Positions 16,351 through 27,556 of a stretch of DNA of 37,500 bases are shown here, piece by piece. Numbering within the stretch: the stretch's first letter is position 1; each line of letters begins with the position of its first letter. The translations under genes and the position numbers were made by a program. The DNA comes from Neocallimastix lanati (nom. inval.). Lineage: Eukaryota; Neocallimastigomycota; Neocallimastigomycetes; Neocallimastigales; Neocallimastigaceae. The stretch lies in assembly GCA_016946835.1 (NCBI GenBank), contig JACVTC010000046.1:750001-787500 (forward strand). The letters run 5' to 3'. Under the pieces are notes generated by a model. The model saw only the letters and a list, made by a program, of their open reading frames with translations, did not search any database and was not told the DNA's origin.

Positions 16351-16996
16351 TTTTGTTTCTTTTGTTCTTTTGTTTTCTTTGAGGATTCTCCAGGTAATAT
16401 TTTAGCATTTCTTTCATCTCAGTATTTCATAAATTTCATTTCCAATTATTTCCTATTATGAATTCTGAGGAAGTGACGATATAGATTCATTTATATTCAA
16501 TGATAATTCAATACTAACAACAACATTAATGATAATAATTTATTTAATAATCATTCAAATAATAACAATTACAATAAAAAGTAATATCGATATAAATAAT
16601 AATATCATTATGAACAACAACATTTCAATATGAATAATAATATCAATATGAACAACAATAATAATTTAAATAATAATAATTTAAATATTAATTAATAATC
16701 TAAATATTAATAATCTAAATAATAATATAGTTATGCAGTTGTGGCTTTGTATAATCACAAGATATATATAAATATATATGTGAAATTATTATAGATTTAT
16801 TAATATAAATAAAATTATAATGAAATTATTTTTAAAAATGAATTTTCTAAATAAACAAATTTATATATTAAATAGGTATATATATTTAAGTTTTATTATT
16901 ATTATTTTTTTTTATAATAATAATATTTAGAAATTGCATTAATAATAATGATAATTAGAAATTTCATTAATAACTTGTTATAATAATAATAATAAT
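16351..16996. other. AT-rich spacer after the copia relic
   Basis: The first part (to about 16500) still reads partly like the integrase-RT connector (SEESDDIDSFIFNDNS in broken frames). After that there are AAT-rich repeats only. No gene seen. Confidence 0.45.
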
Positions 16997-17927
16997 GGGA
17001 GAGGTCCAAAATGCTAATTCTTTCACGTGATATATCAAAATTTGAGGCTTTTTAAATTAATAGTTATATGATACTATTTTGTTGTATTATTAATTTGTAA
17101 TTTTTTTCTTAAAATTTATTAAGTGAATAATTAAATAAATTATAATGGTTAGATAAAAATATTTTTTTACAAAAAAAAAATGTTAAAATATTCACATTTT
17201 ATTTTATTAATATTATACTTTTATATTCTTATATTATTATCAATATTATATTCTTATCTTATATTAATATTTTATTATTATATTTTTATGTTGTGTAACA
17301 TCTATCTTTTTGCATTAATTCATAGAATAATCACATGATTAAAGATGTAATTTTTACTATAAAAAAATAATTATTTTTATTATCTTAAAAAAGTGAGTTC
17401 TTAAAATTAATAAAATTTATATACTTTTCTCAAAAAAAAAAATAAAATAAAATATTCAAACAATTAAAAGGTTATATTTTTTTACAAAAAAAAAAAAAAA
17501 AAATAAAATAAAATATTCAAACAATTAAAATGTTTATTTTTTGTAAAAAAAAAAAAATATATTAATAAAATACTTTTACAATTATATAGATTTATTTATT
17601 TAAAAAAAAATATTAATAAAATATTTTAACAATTATAAACAATTATATAGATATAGATTTATTTTTTTAAAAAAAAATATTAATAAAATACTTTAACAAT
17701 TATATAGATTTATTTATTTTAAAAAAAATATTAATAAAATATTTAAACAATTATTAATAAATTTAATTTTAATTTTTATTTATTTATTTACTTATTTATT
17801 TATACATTTATTTATTTTTTACTTAAATTTTATTAAATTTTATGGCGTTATAATATAAATTTTAAAAGCCACAAATAAATAGATGGCTTATTAAAATTTC
17901 AAAAAAAAATGGCGTTTTGGACCACAT

Positions 17928-17928
<1 letters not shown>
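16997..17928 (+). mobile_element. Non-autonomous MULE derivative (932 bp) of element B
   Basis: Its first ~190 bp, starting GGGAGAGGTCC, match the first ~190 bp of element B at 23864 almost base for base. Its last ~90 bp (about 17840-17928, ending GGCGTTTTGGACCACATT) match the right end of B (28635-28725, ending GGCGAAATGGACCGCATT). Inverted termini: GGTCCAAAACGCC at the right end read inward, versus GGTCCAAAATGCT at the left. Inside are only a few copies (about 17540-17760) of the ~49-bp minisatellite that B carries in bulk; no transposase. TAA-repeat sequence lies on both sides, so a 9-bp target duplication is possible but cannot be phased. Confidence 0.75.
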
Positions 17929-17959
<31 letters not shown>

Positions 17960-18195
17960 TAATAATAATGGGAGCAATCTTGCATTCACAATGTGACGTA
18001 TAAAATATTAAAATAAAGCCATAAATTTTAAAGATATTTTATACAATCATAAATAAACATATAAATAATTATTATTTTAAAAGAAATAATAATAATAATA
18101 TATTTTTTCAATTAAATATTATTAAATAACTATTGCAAAAAAAATAATAATATATTCTATTATAAAAGAATTATTAAAAAATATTTTTTATAATT

Positions 18196-18204
18196 GAAGT
18201 AATA
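18196..18204. repeat. Left 9-bp target-site duplication of the A-B pair
   Basis: GAAGTAATA stands immediately before the GGGAGAGG terminus of element A. The same nine bases occur at 28726-28734, immediately after the right terminus of element B. Nine bases is the typical MULE duplication length. Confidence 0.75.
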
Positions 18205-18729
18205 GGGAGAGGGGGGTGGTGCGTTTCGGAATGTGGCTTTAAATATTTTTACATAAATTTTCATTTCGGAATGTGGCTTATATTATTTTTTTATAAATTT
18301 TTATTTATGAATATAATATTTAAATATTAAAATAAAATGGCACATATAATTTCTTTGAAAAAATAATTATTAAAAATATTTAAAATGTGATATATTTCAA
18401 AAAAAATAATGATTTACATTCGCCATATTCTGAAAATTTTTATTTATTTATTAATTTATTCATTTAATTATTTAATAATAATATTTAATAATATTTCTTT
18501 TTATACTATTTTCTAATTATAAAGTTTGTTTATTATATGGAAATATAATAATTTACATTAATTTAAAATACTGTAAAAATTATAATAAAATTCATGTTAA
18601 TATATATGAATATGCTATATCATTTATTTATTATATAATTTATTTGTTGCTAAATTCAGTTTTTATATTAATTTCATATCAATATCTTATTTATTTTATT
18701 TTATCATATTATATATTATTATTTCACTG

Positions 18730-20610
18730 CATATTTATTTTATTTTATTTTATTTTATTTTATTTCGATTGATACTTGCAATTTATTATAATTCACATAT
18801 TTATTTTATTTTATTAGTACTTGTATTTTTATTATAATTCAAATATTTATTTTGTTTTATTTTATTTTATTTTTATTAATACTTGTATTTTTATTATAAT
18901 TCAAATAATTTTTTTATTTTATTTTATTTTATTTTATTTTATTTTATTTTTATTAATACTTTATTCCTTTATATTACTTCACTATTTTATTTTATTTTAT
19001 TTTATTTTATTTTATTTTATTTTATTTTATTTTATTTTATTTTATTTTATTTTATTTTATTTTATTTTATTTTATTCAATCTGTACTTCATATTTATATT
19101 TCAATATTTATTCATTTTATTTTATTTTATTTTATTTTATTTTATTTTATTCAATCTGTACTTCATATTTATATTTCAATATTTATTCATTTTATTTTAT
19201 TTTATTTTATTTTATTTTATTTTATTTTATTTTATTTTATTTTATTTTATTTTATTTTATTTTATTTTATTTTATTTTATTTTATTTTATTTTATTTTAT
19301 TTTATTTTATTCAATCTGTACTTCATATTTATATTTCAACTATTTATTTTATTTTATTCATTCTGTATTTCATATTTATATTTCAACTATTTATTTTATT
19401 TTATTCAATCTGTACTTTATATTTATATTTCAACTATTAATTTTATTTTATTCAATCTGTACTTCATATTTATATTTCAACTATTTATTTTATTTTATTC
19501 ATCCTGTACTTTATATTTATATTTCAACTATTTATTTTATTTTATTCATTCTGTACTTCATATTTATATTTCAACTATTTATTTTATTTTATTCAATCTG
19601 TACTTCATATTTATATTTCAACTATTTATTTTATTTTATTCATCCTGTACTTTATATTTATATTTCAACTATTTATTTTATTTTATTCATTCTGTACTTC
19701 ATATTTATATTTCAACTATTTATTTTATTTTATTCAATCTGTACTTTATATTTATATTTCAACTATATATTTTATTTTATTTTATTCAATCTGTACTTCA
19801 TATTTATATTTCAACTATTTATTTTATTTTATTCAATCTGTACTTTATATTTATATTTCAACTATATATTTTATTTTATTTTATTCAATCTGTACTTCAT
19901 ATTTATATTTCAACTATTTATTTTATTTTATTCATTCTGTATTTCATATTTATATTTCAACTATTTATTTTATTTTATTCAATCTGTACTTCATATTTTT
20001 ATTTCAACTATTTATTTTATTTTATTTTATTCAATCTGTACTTTATATTTATATTTCAACTATTAATTTTATTTTATTCATCCTGTACTTTATATTTATA
20101 TTTCAACTATTTATTTTATTTTATTCATTCTGTACTTCATATTTATATTTCAACTATTTATTTTATTTTATTCATCCTGTACTTTATATTTATATTTCAA
20201 CTATTTATTTTATTTTATTCATTCTGTACTTCATATTTATATTTCAACTATTTATTTTATTTTATTCAATCTGTACTTCATATTTATATTTCAACTATTT
20301 ATTTTATTTTATTCATCCTGTACTTTATATTTATATTTCAACTATTTATTTTATTTTATTCATTCTGTACTTCATATTTATATTTCAACTATTTATTTTA
20401 TTTTATTCAATCTGTACTTTATATTTATATTTCAACTATATATTTTATTTTATTTTATTCAATCTGTACTTCATATTTATATTTCAACTATTTATTTTAT
20501 TTTATTCATTCTGTATTTCATATTTATATTTCAACTATTTATTTTATTTTATTCAATTTGTACTTTATATTTATATTTCAACTATTTATTTTATTTTATT
20601 TTATTTTATA
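18730..20610. repeat. TTTTA arrays and 47-bp minisatellite
   Basis: Pentamer TTTTA arrays at about 18735-18770, 18968-19075 and 19095-19310 run into about 27 copies of a 47-bp unit (19313-20590). The unit is CAATCTGTACTTCATATTTA plus a TTTCAACTATT... TTTTATTTTATT tail, with single-base variants (CATTCTG, CATCCTG) and some copies lengthened by one TTTTA. The minisatellite looks derived from, and still exchanges length with, the pentamer. No plus-strand stop occurs in any unit, which creates a spurious 613-codon frame. Confidence 0.92.
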
Positions 20611-21461
20611 TACTTATACTTCTATATTATTACATTCTATATTTTTTTCATTTTATTTTTAAATATTCTTTTTAAAATTCTTATTTCCTTTTTAATATTT
20701 TTTTATCTAATATTTTAAATAAATTTTATATAATACGAAAATCTTTTTTACTCAGGAGCATTATATTTAACTTGATAAGGAAAGATTATTTGAAAATTTA
20801 ATTATAAATATTAAATTAAAACTTTTTTTAGTAATAGTAATAATAACAATAACATTTTTAAACATAAATTTCTATTAAATAATAAATAAATTATTTTAGA
20901 TATTTATATTATACAAATCTAATAAACTAACAAAAAGAGCATTACTATTTTTACAAATAGTAAAGTTTTTTAGAAAGCCTGATAGAAATAATTTAAAATA
21001 TTAATTATTTTCTTTTATAAGTATTATAATACTTAAATATCATTATATATATTTAAAATGTATATTTGAATATTTATTAAAAATATGAAATATACATTAA
21101 ATATATTTTTAAAAAATATATTAATTTAATAATTGGTTTATTTTATAAAAATTATTTATTTATTTATTAATTTACTACAATATAAAATAAAAATAATGAG
21201 AAATGCAATACATTCATATTTTTAATATTTTATAATACTAATATATAATAATAAAGACATCTTTTAATTTTATTTAATAATATTTAATTAAGTAAAAAAT
21301 ATTTAAAATAAATTTATAAAAAAAATTTTTTTTTAATATTTTTAAGCTAACCCTATCAATAAATATTAAATAAATTTAAATATTGAATTTCTTATTAAAT
21401 AAAAAAATTTAATTTTCAATTAATTGTAATTATGATTTTGAAAGGATTTTAATAATTATTT

Positions 21462-22913
21462 TTATTTTGTTTTATTAAAATTAATGATTTCATTATTCAA
21501 TCTAATTAAACAATTAAACCAATTTTCGATGATATCATTTTTACTACATCCAATATTTTTTAATTCGGCTTCCATATTTTTATAATATTCAACTAAAATA
21601 TTAATGTCATCGACCCTTTCTGATATTCTGCTCTTTTTTCTCCAAATTCCTTTAATTCTCATATGGTAATCATAGTAAGATTTGGATTCTTCAAATTGTA
21701 TTGTATATATTAATTTATAAAATGAAGGCTTTTTTACAAATAAATTTTTTAAATAACTGTTATAAGATTCTGAAGCATTATTTGTTATGTGGTCTATATT
21801 ATTGTAATAATTCCAATATTTTATATTATAGATATTTAGAAATGTTTTCTCAAAATAATCTAAAAAATTCAAAAATTGGGAACAGGTAGATTTATATCTC
21901 ATGCATGTATTTTTAATTTTATTAAAAATATCAGGTATGTATTCAATATTAATAAAACATAAATTAGAAATCGCTTTATAATAAGTATTTAAAATATTAT
22001 GATCTTTCACTTCCTTGTAACATAATTTATTTTTTTTTGTCATTAATAATCTTTTATAATGCCAAAAACAATATTTAATATTTATATTGGGAAAAATATT
22101 TTCCACTGCATTAGATATTCCTTTTTCAAAATCACAATGAAATATTTTTTCTGAGAAATTAATATTTGCATTATATTTAATTATATTTTTTTTTATTTCA
22201 TTAAATAATATTTCGTAAGTTGTTTGTTCTTTGTTTTTTAATATTGACATGGAAGTAGTGTAAAAACAATTTAATTCTGTAACATAAGTTCTGGTAATGA
22301 ATACTTGATAACTATTAGTTGGAGCTATTAAAAATGTACCATCAGCAAATATATGTTTATTCTCCATAAATAATTTTGCTTGGAATGGTGATTGAAAAAT
22401 TATTATATTAGAATTTTTGAATATCATAAAGTATTCACTTCTTATTGTTTTATAATATTCAGATACATTAGGAACTTCATCAAATGTTTTTACATTAGGA
22501 AATAATTGTTTGTTTTTATATCTTGTTATTTGGGATTTAATTGTTTTATATTCAGGGCATATATATCCTATTTCTTGAGAAATTTTATCAAATATGCGTT
22601 TTGATTTTATATCAGAAGGAATCAAACTTTTTTTTATTTCATCTTTAATTTTATGTTTTATTAATGATTTGGATGCATTAATTTCATTACCAGGATGATT
22701 ATGTGAAGAATCATAATTTAAAACCTCTTTATTATCATTTAAAATAATAAAAGACTTACATTTATTTAATGTTTTATATTCTGTACATCTATATATTTTT
22801 GTATTATCTTTTTTTAATTTTGAAAAATTATATTTAAATTTTCGATCTATAATTATTTGCTCTTTTCCTCGATTTGTTTCACTTATATCAATTTTTAGAT
22901 TTCCCTCCATCAA
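21462..22913 (-). CDS. MULE transposase with N-terminal FLYWCH/WRKY-GCM-like zinc finger
   Basis: A 483-residue uninterrupted frame. An N-terminal zinc-finger segment spans about 25-75: F.YNFS..., with C43 and C52 and the H71-x-H73 pair, a FLYWCH-like pattern used by MULE transposases for DNA binding. The catalytic core spans about 155-400: FADGTF (Asp191), HCDFEKGI (Asp261) and TNNASES (Glu382) supply the DDE triad, and KYCFWHYKRLL is the C..H block after the second Asp. It would cut and paste MULE elements with similar ends, such as A, B and the 932-bp derivative. The start is at the first of two Met codons. AT-rich codon use matches the neighbourhood. A second, broken copy lies at 25759-27149. 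The intact frame suggests recent or continuing activity. Confidence 0.9.
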   Translation of the reverse strand: MMEGNLKIDISETNRGKEQIIIDRKFKYNFSKLKKDNTKIYRCTEYKTLNKCKSFIILNDNKEVLNYDSSHNHPGNEINASKSLIKHKIKDEIKKSLIPSDIKSKRIFDKISQEIGYICPEYKTIKSQITRYKNKQLFPNVKTFDEVPNVSEYYKTIRSEYFMIFKNSNIIIFQSPFQAKLFMENKHIFADGTFLIAPTNSYQVFITRTYVTELNCFYTTSMSILKNKEQTTYEILFNEIKKNIIKYNANINFSEKIFHCDFEKGISNAVENIFPNINIKYCFWHYKRLLMTKKNKLCYKEVKDHNILNTYYKAISNLCFINIEYIPDIFNKIKNTCMRYKSTCSQFLNFLDYFEKTFLNIYNIKYWNYYNNIDHITNNASESYNSYLKNLFVKKPSFYKLIYTIQFEESKSYYDYHMRIKGIWRKKSRISERVDDINILVEYYKNMEAELKNIGCSKNDIIENWFNCLIRLNNEIINFNKTK

Positions 22914-22929
22914 AATTTTTAATATAAAT

Positions 22930-23560
22930 ATTAATAAATATGAAAATATTTATTTTTTATTTTTTATTTAATATGTATTTTCAATTTTTTTTAAAAATTA
23001 CAATTATAAATATAAAAATATTTTATTTTATTTCAAGAAAATTATTAAAAAAATATTTATCTTTTTTTTTTATTTTATTTTTTCATTATAAAATAAAATA
23101 TTTATTTAATTATTATTTATTTATATAATAAAAAATTACAGTTATAAATATAAATAAATATGAAAATATTTTATTTTATTTCAAGAAAATTACTAATAAA
23201 ATATTTTATTTCAAGAAAATTACTAAAAAAATATTTATCTTTTCTTTTTTTTATTTTATTTTTTCATTATAAAATAAAATATTTATTTAATTATTATTTA
23301 TTTATATAATAAAAAATTACAGTTATAAATATAAATAAATATGAAAATATTTTATTTTATTTCAAGAAAATTACTAATAAAATATTTTATTTCAAGAAAA
23401 TTACTAAAAAAATATTTATCTTTTCTTTTTTTTATTTTATTTTTTTATTATAAAAAAAAATATTTATTTAATTATTATTTATTTATTTATTTATTTATTT
23501 ATATAATAAAAAATTACAGTTATAAATATAAATAAAAATGAAAATATTTTATTTTATTTT
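22930..23560. repeat. ~182-bp tandem repeat, about three copies
   Basis: AAAATTACAGTTATAAATAT recurs at about 23131, 23312 and 23509, and a diverged first copy starts near 22990. Each unit includes TTTCAAGAAAATTACTAA, duplicated inside some units. The repeat lies just upstream of the transposase start, between it and the element A terminus, and so may overlap its promoter. Confidence 0.8.
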
Positions 23561-23850
23561 TTTTGTATTTTATTTTTTTAATCTTTTTTATTTTTTTTAT
23601 TTTTTTTTTATTTTTAATTTTTTTTATTTTTTTATTTTTTTTATTTTTTTATTTTTTTATTTTTTTTATTTTTTTATTTTTTTATATTTTTATTTTTTAT
23701 TATCAAATATATATTAAATTATGAAATTATTATAAAATAAAATATTTATTTAATTATTATTTAATTATTTATTTATATAAAAAATTTTATATATAATACG
23801 CCATCTCAAAAAGCATGTGGCTTATATCTATTCACGTGCGGTTCCGAAAC

Positions 23851-23873
23851 GCGCTCTCCCCTAGGGAGAGGTC
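23851..23873. other. Head-to-head junction of MULE ends A and B
   Basis: GCTCTCCC (right terminus of A) is followed by CTA and then GGGAGAGG (left terminus of B), a near-perfect palindrome. No 9-bp duplication separates the two elements here. Confidence 0.75.
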
Positions 23874-24059
23874 CAAAACGCCATTTTCACGTGATATATC
23901 AAATTTTGAGGCTTTTTAAATTAATAGTTATATGATACTATTTTGTTGTATTATTAATTTGTAATTTTTTTCTTAAAATTTATTAAATGAATAATTAAAT
24001 AAATTATAATGGTTAGATAAAAATAAATATTTTTTTACAAAAAAAAAAAAATAAAATAA

Positions 24060-25400
24060 AATATTCAAACAATTAAAAGGTTTAATATTCAAACAATTAA
24101 AAGGTTTATTTTAAAAAAAAAAAATATTAATAAAATACTTTAACAATTATGTAGATTTATTTATTTAAAAAAAATATTAATAAAATACTTTAACAATTAT
24201 ATAGATTTATTTATTTAAAAAAAAATATTAATAAAATACTTTAACAATTATATAGATTTATTTATTTAAAAAATATTAATAAAATATTTAAACAACTATT
24301 AATAAAATACTTTAGCAATTATATAGATTTATTTATTTAAAAAAAAATATTAATAAAATACTTTAACAATTATATAGATTTATTTATTTAAAAAAAAATA
24401 TTAATAAAATACTTTAACAATTATATAGATTTATTTATTTAAAAAAAAATATTAATAAAATACTTTAACAATTATATAGATTTATTTATTTAAAAAATAT
24501 TAATAAAATATTTAAACAACTATTAATAAAATACTTTAGCAATTATATAGATTTATTTATTTAAAAAAAATATTAATAAAATACTTTAACAATTATATAG
24601 ATTTATTTATTTAAAAAAAATATTAATAAAATACTTTAACAATTATATAGATTTATTTATTTAAAAAAAATATTAATAAAATACTTTAACAATTATATAG
24701 ATTTATTTATTTAAAAAAAAATATTAATAAAATACTTTAACAATTATATAGATTTATTTATTTAAAAAAAATATGAATAAAATACTTTAACAATTATATA
24801 GATTTATTTATTTAAAAAAAATATTAATAAAATACTTTAACAATTATATAGATTTATTTATTTAAAAAATATTAATAAAATATTTAAACAACTATTAATA
24901 AAATACTTTAGCAATTATATAGATTTATTTATTTAAAAAAAATATTAATAAAATACTTTAACAATTATATAAATTTATTTATTTAAAAAAAAATATTAAT
25001 AAAATACTTTAACAATTATATAGATTTATTTATTTAAAAAAAAATATTAATAAAATACTTTAACAACTATATAAATTTATTTATTTAAAAAAAAATATTA
25101 ATAAAATACTTTTAACAATTATATAGATTTATTTATTTAAAAAAAATATTAATAAAATACTTAAACAATTATATAGATTTATTTATTTAAAAAATATTAA
25201 TAAAATATTTAAACAACTATTAATAAAATACTTTAGCAATTATATAGATTTATTTATTTAAAAAAAATATGAATAAAATACTTTAACAATTATATAGATT
25301 TATTTATTTAAAAAAAATATGAATAAAATACTTTAACAATTATATAGATTTATTTATTTAAAAAAAAAATTAATAAAATATTTAAACAATTATTAATAAA
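24060..25400. repeat. ~49-bp minisatellite in element B
   Basis: About 26 copies of a unit containing TTAATAAAATACTTTAACAA, then TTATATAGATTTATTTATTT and a short A-run whose length sets the 46-50 bp period. A higher-order pattern is visible: shorter variant units with ATTTAAACAACTATTAATAA recur at intervals (about 24280, 24510, 24880, 25200). The 932-bp derivative upstream has only 4-5 copies. Confidence 0.9.
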
Positions 25401-25758
25401 ATTAATTATAAACATTAATTATAAAATATAAAAATATAAAAATATATTATTGATATTAATAATAAAGTATAAAAATATAGGATTATTTATTTTAAAAAAA
25501 ATATTAATAAAATATTTAAACAATTATTAATAAAATAAATTATAATAATAAAAATTATAGAATATTTATTTAAACTACATAAATTTTATCAAGTATATAA
25601 ACATTTTAACTTTTTAATAATTATAAAATTTTTATTAATAAATTTAATTATAAGTTTTTGTATGAAAGAATTTAAATGATTTTTTCTTTTGGAAATTCCT
25701 CTGTCATTTCATAATTATTTATTATTAAATAATATTTATAAAATATTATTTAAATTAG

Positions 25759-27149
25759 TTAAACATTCAATTTAGTAAGATCACTTCTATCATATTTAAT
25801 ATTAATTAACTTGGCTTCTTTATTTTTGTATTTTTCAATTAAGATATTAATTTCATCAGTTTTTGTTTTTATTTTTTTTTTCATTCTCCAAATTCCTTTT
25901 ATTTTCATTTGGTAATCATAATATGATAAATGTTCCTGTTCTTTTAATTTATTTATTAATTCATAAAAATTTGGTTTCATTGGAAATAGTTTATTTAAAG
26001 AATTATTGAGTGATTCTGAAGCATTATTGGTTATATGTTCAATATTATTATAATAATTCCAACTTTTCATATCGTAACCAATTAAATATGTTTCATAAAA
26101 ATATTCTAAAAATTTTAAAAATTGACAAGAATTTTTTCAATGGATTTAGTTTTAATTAATGAAAAAATATCCATTATGTATTCAGGGTTGATAAATGGTA
26201 AGTTTGAAATTCCTTTGTAATAATTAAATATTTTTTCATCATCGTTCACTTCATTACGGCACAATTCATTTTTTTTAATTTCTAATAAATTTTTATAATG
26301 CCAAATACAGTATTTAATATTTATATTAGGAAATATTTTTTTAACTGCTTTGGATATGCCTTTTTCAAAATCGCAATATACATTTTTTGGTTCAGTTATA
26401 ATATTATTATTAGAATTTTGTTTTAATTTATTGAATAACATTTTATATGTTTTTTGCTTTTTATTTCTTAATATTGCATAAGAAGTAGTATAAAAACTAT
26501 TCAATTCTTTAACGTAAGTTCTAGTAATAAACACTTGTTGACTAAATTTAGGTGCGATATAAAAAGTACCATCCACAAATATATCATTATTATATTTCTT
26601 AAATAATTTTGCTTGAAAAGGGGATTGAAAAATTACTAAATCAGAATTTTTGAATATCATAAAATCTTCATTTCGTTCAGTTTTATAATATTCAGATTCA
26701 TTAGGAATTTCATTAAAAGTTGTTACATTGGATGGTAGTTTTTTATTAATACTTCTTAATATTAGAGTTTTAACTGAAATATATTCTGGACACGGATATA
26801 TAAATCCCATTTCTTTAGAAATTTCATTATATAGTCTTTTTCGTTTTATATCAAAAGGATTTGAATGTTTTTTAATTTCATCTTTAATTTTATGTTTCAT
26901 TACAGATAGGGATACACTATATTCGTTTCCAGGATGATTATGTAAACTCTCATATTTTAAGATTTCTTTCTCATTATTTAAAATAATAAAAGATTTACAT
27001 TTATTATTTTTTTTATATTCGGTACATTTATAAACTCTTGAATTATCTTTCCTTGAATGTGAAAAATTAAATTTATATTGTTTATTAATAATGATTTGTT
27101 CTTCTCCTTTATTAGACTCACTTATATAAATAGTTATGTTTTCTTCCAT
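25759..27149 (-). pseudogene. Frameshifted MULE transposase (element B)
   Basis: A second transposase clearly related to 21462-22913 along its whole length. 27149-26115 encodes the zinc finger (YKCTEYKKNNKCKSF ... SLHNHPG), the first Asp in FVDGTF, the second Asp in YCDFEKGI, and KYCIWHY. The frame is lost near 26130-26140 at a short A-run on the coding strand. Sequence continues in another frame through SCQFLKFLEYF and on into 26070-25759, with WNYYNNIEHITNNASES (third catalytic Glu). A single indel separates it from an intact frame, so the break is recent. It also appears to end some 25-30 residues earlier than copy A. Confidence 0.88.
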
Positions 27150-27556
27150 TTATAAATTTTAATATATAGTTTTTAATTATATCTTTTAAATTATTATATT
27201 AATTATCTAAATATTATTTTTTAATATTAATTCTGAACAATTAAATATTCAATTTTTTTTAAAAGATAAAAAGTATTTTAATTATTTTTCTTTTTCTTTT
27301 AATTTTTTTAAAAAAAAAACAGATACATAAAGTATATATGAAAATATTTTAATTTTTATTATTTAAAAATAAATTATTTATTTAATGTATATAAAAAAAA
27401 TTTAATTATTTATTTATTCTAAATTAATATTAATTATTTTTTTTAATATATACTAATAAAGAATTTATGAATTAATTAATTATTTTATTTATATTATAAT
27501 CTAATTAAATTATTAACTTTTAAGTCTTTTTAAAACAACAAATATATATTGCGTTT

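Larger units (their letters stand above)
18205..23860 (-). mobile_element. MULE element A (5.66 kb, autonomous-looking)
   Basis: Left end GGGAGAGGGGGG..., then GCGTTTCGGAATGTGGC. The right end read inward starts GGGAGAGC and continues GCGTTTCGGAACCGC. The ends thus share GGGAGAG and GCGTTTCGGAA as imperfect terminal inverted repeats. The left end has a 16-bp direct repeat, TTTCGGAATGTGGCTT, at 18224-18239 and 18264-18279. Internally it holds a 47-bp minisatellite (18730-20610), an intact MULE transposase (21462-22913, minus) and a ~182-bp tandem repeat (22930-23560). Its right end almost touches element B. Confidence 0.75.

Noticed and set aside
18821-20662. 613-codon plus-strand frame rich in Phe, Ile, Leu, Tyr
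   Set aside because: Translation of TTTTA and 47-bp tandem repeats; the frame rotates every unit, and a second overlapping frame is open too. It is a by-product of stop-free repeat units.
22940-23535. Short plus-strand frames upstream of the transposase
   Set aside because: They repeat with the 182-bp tandem repeat and have only low-complexity Phe/Ile/Lys composition.
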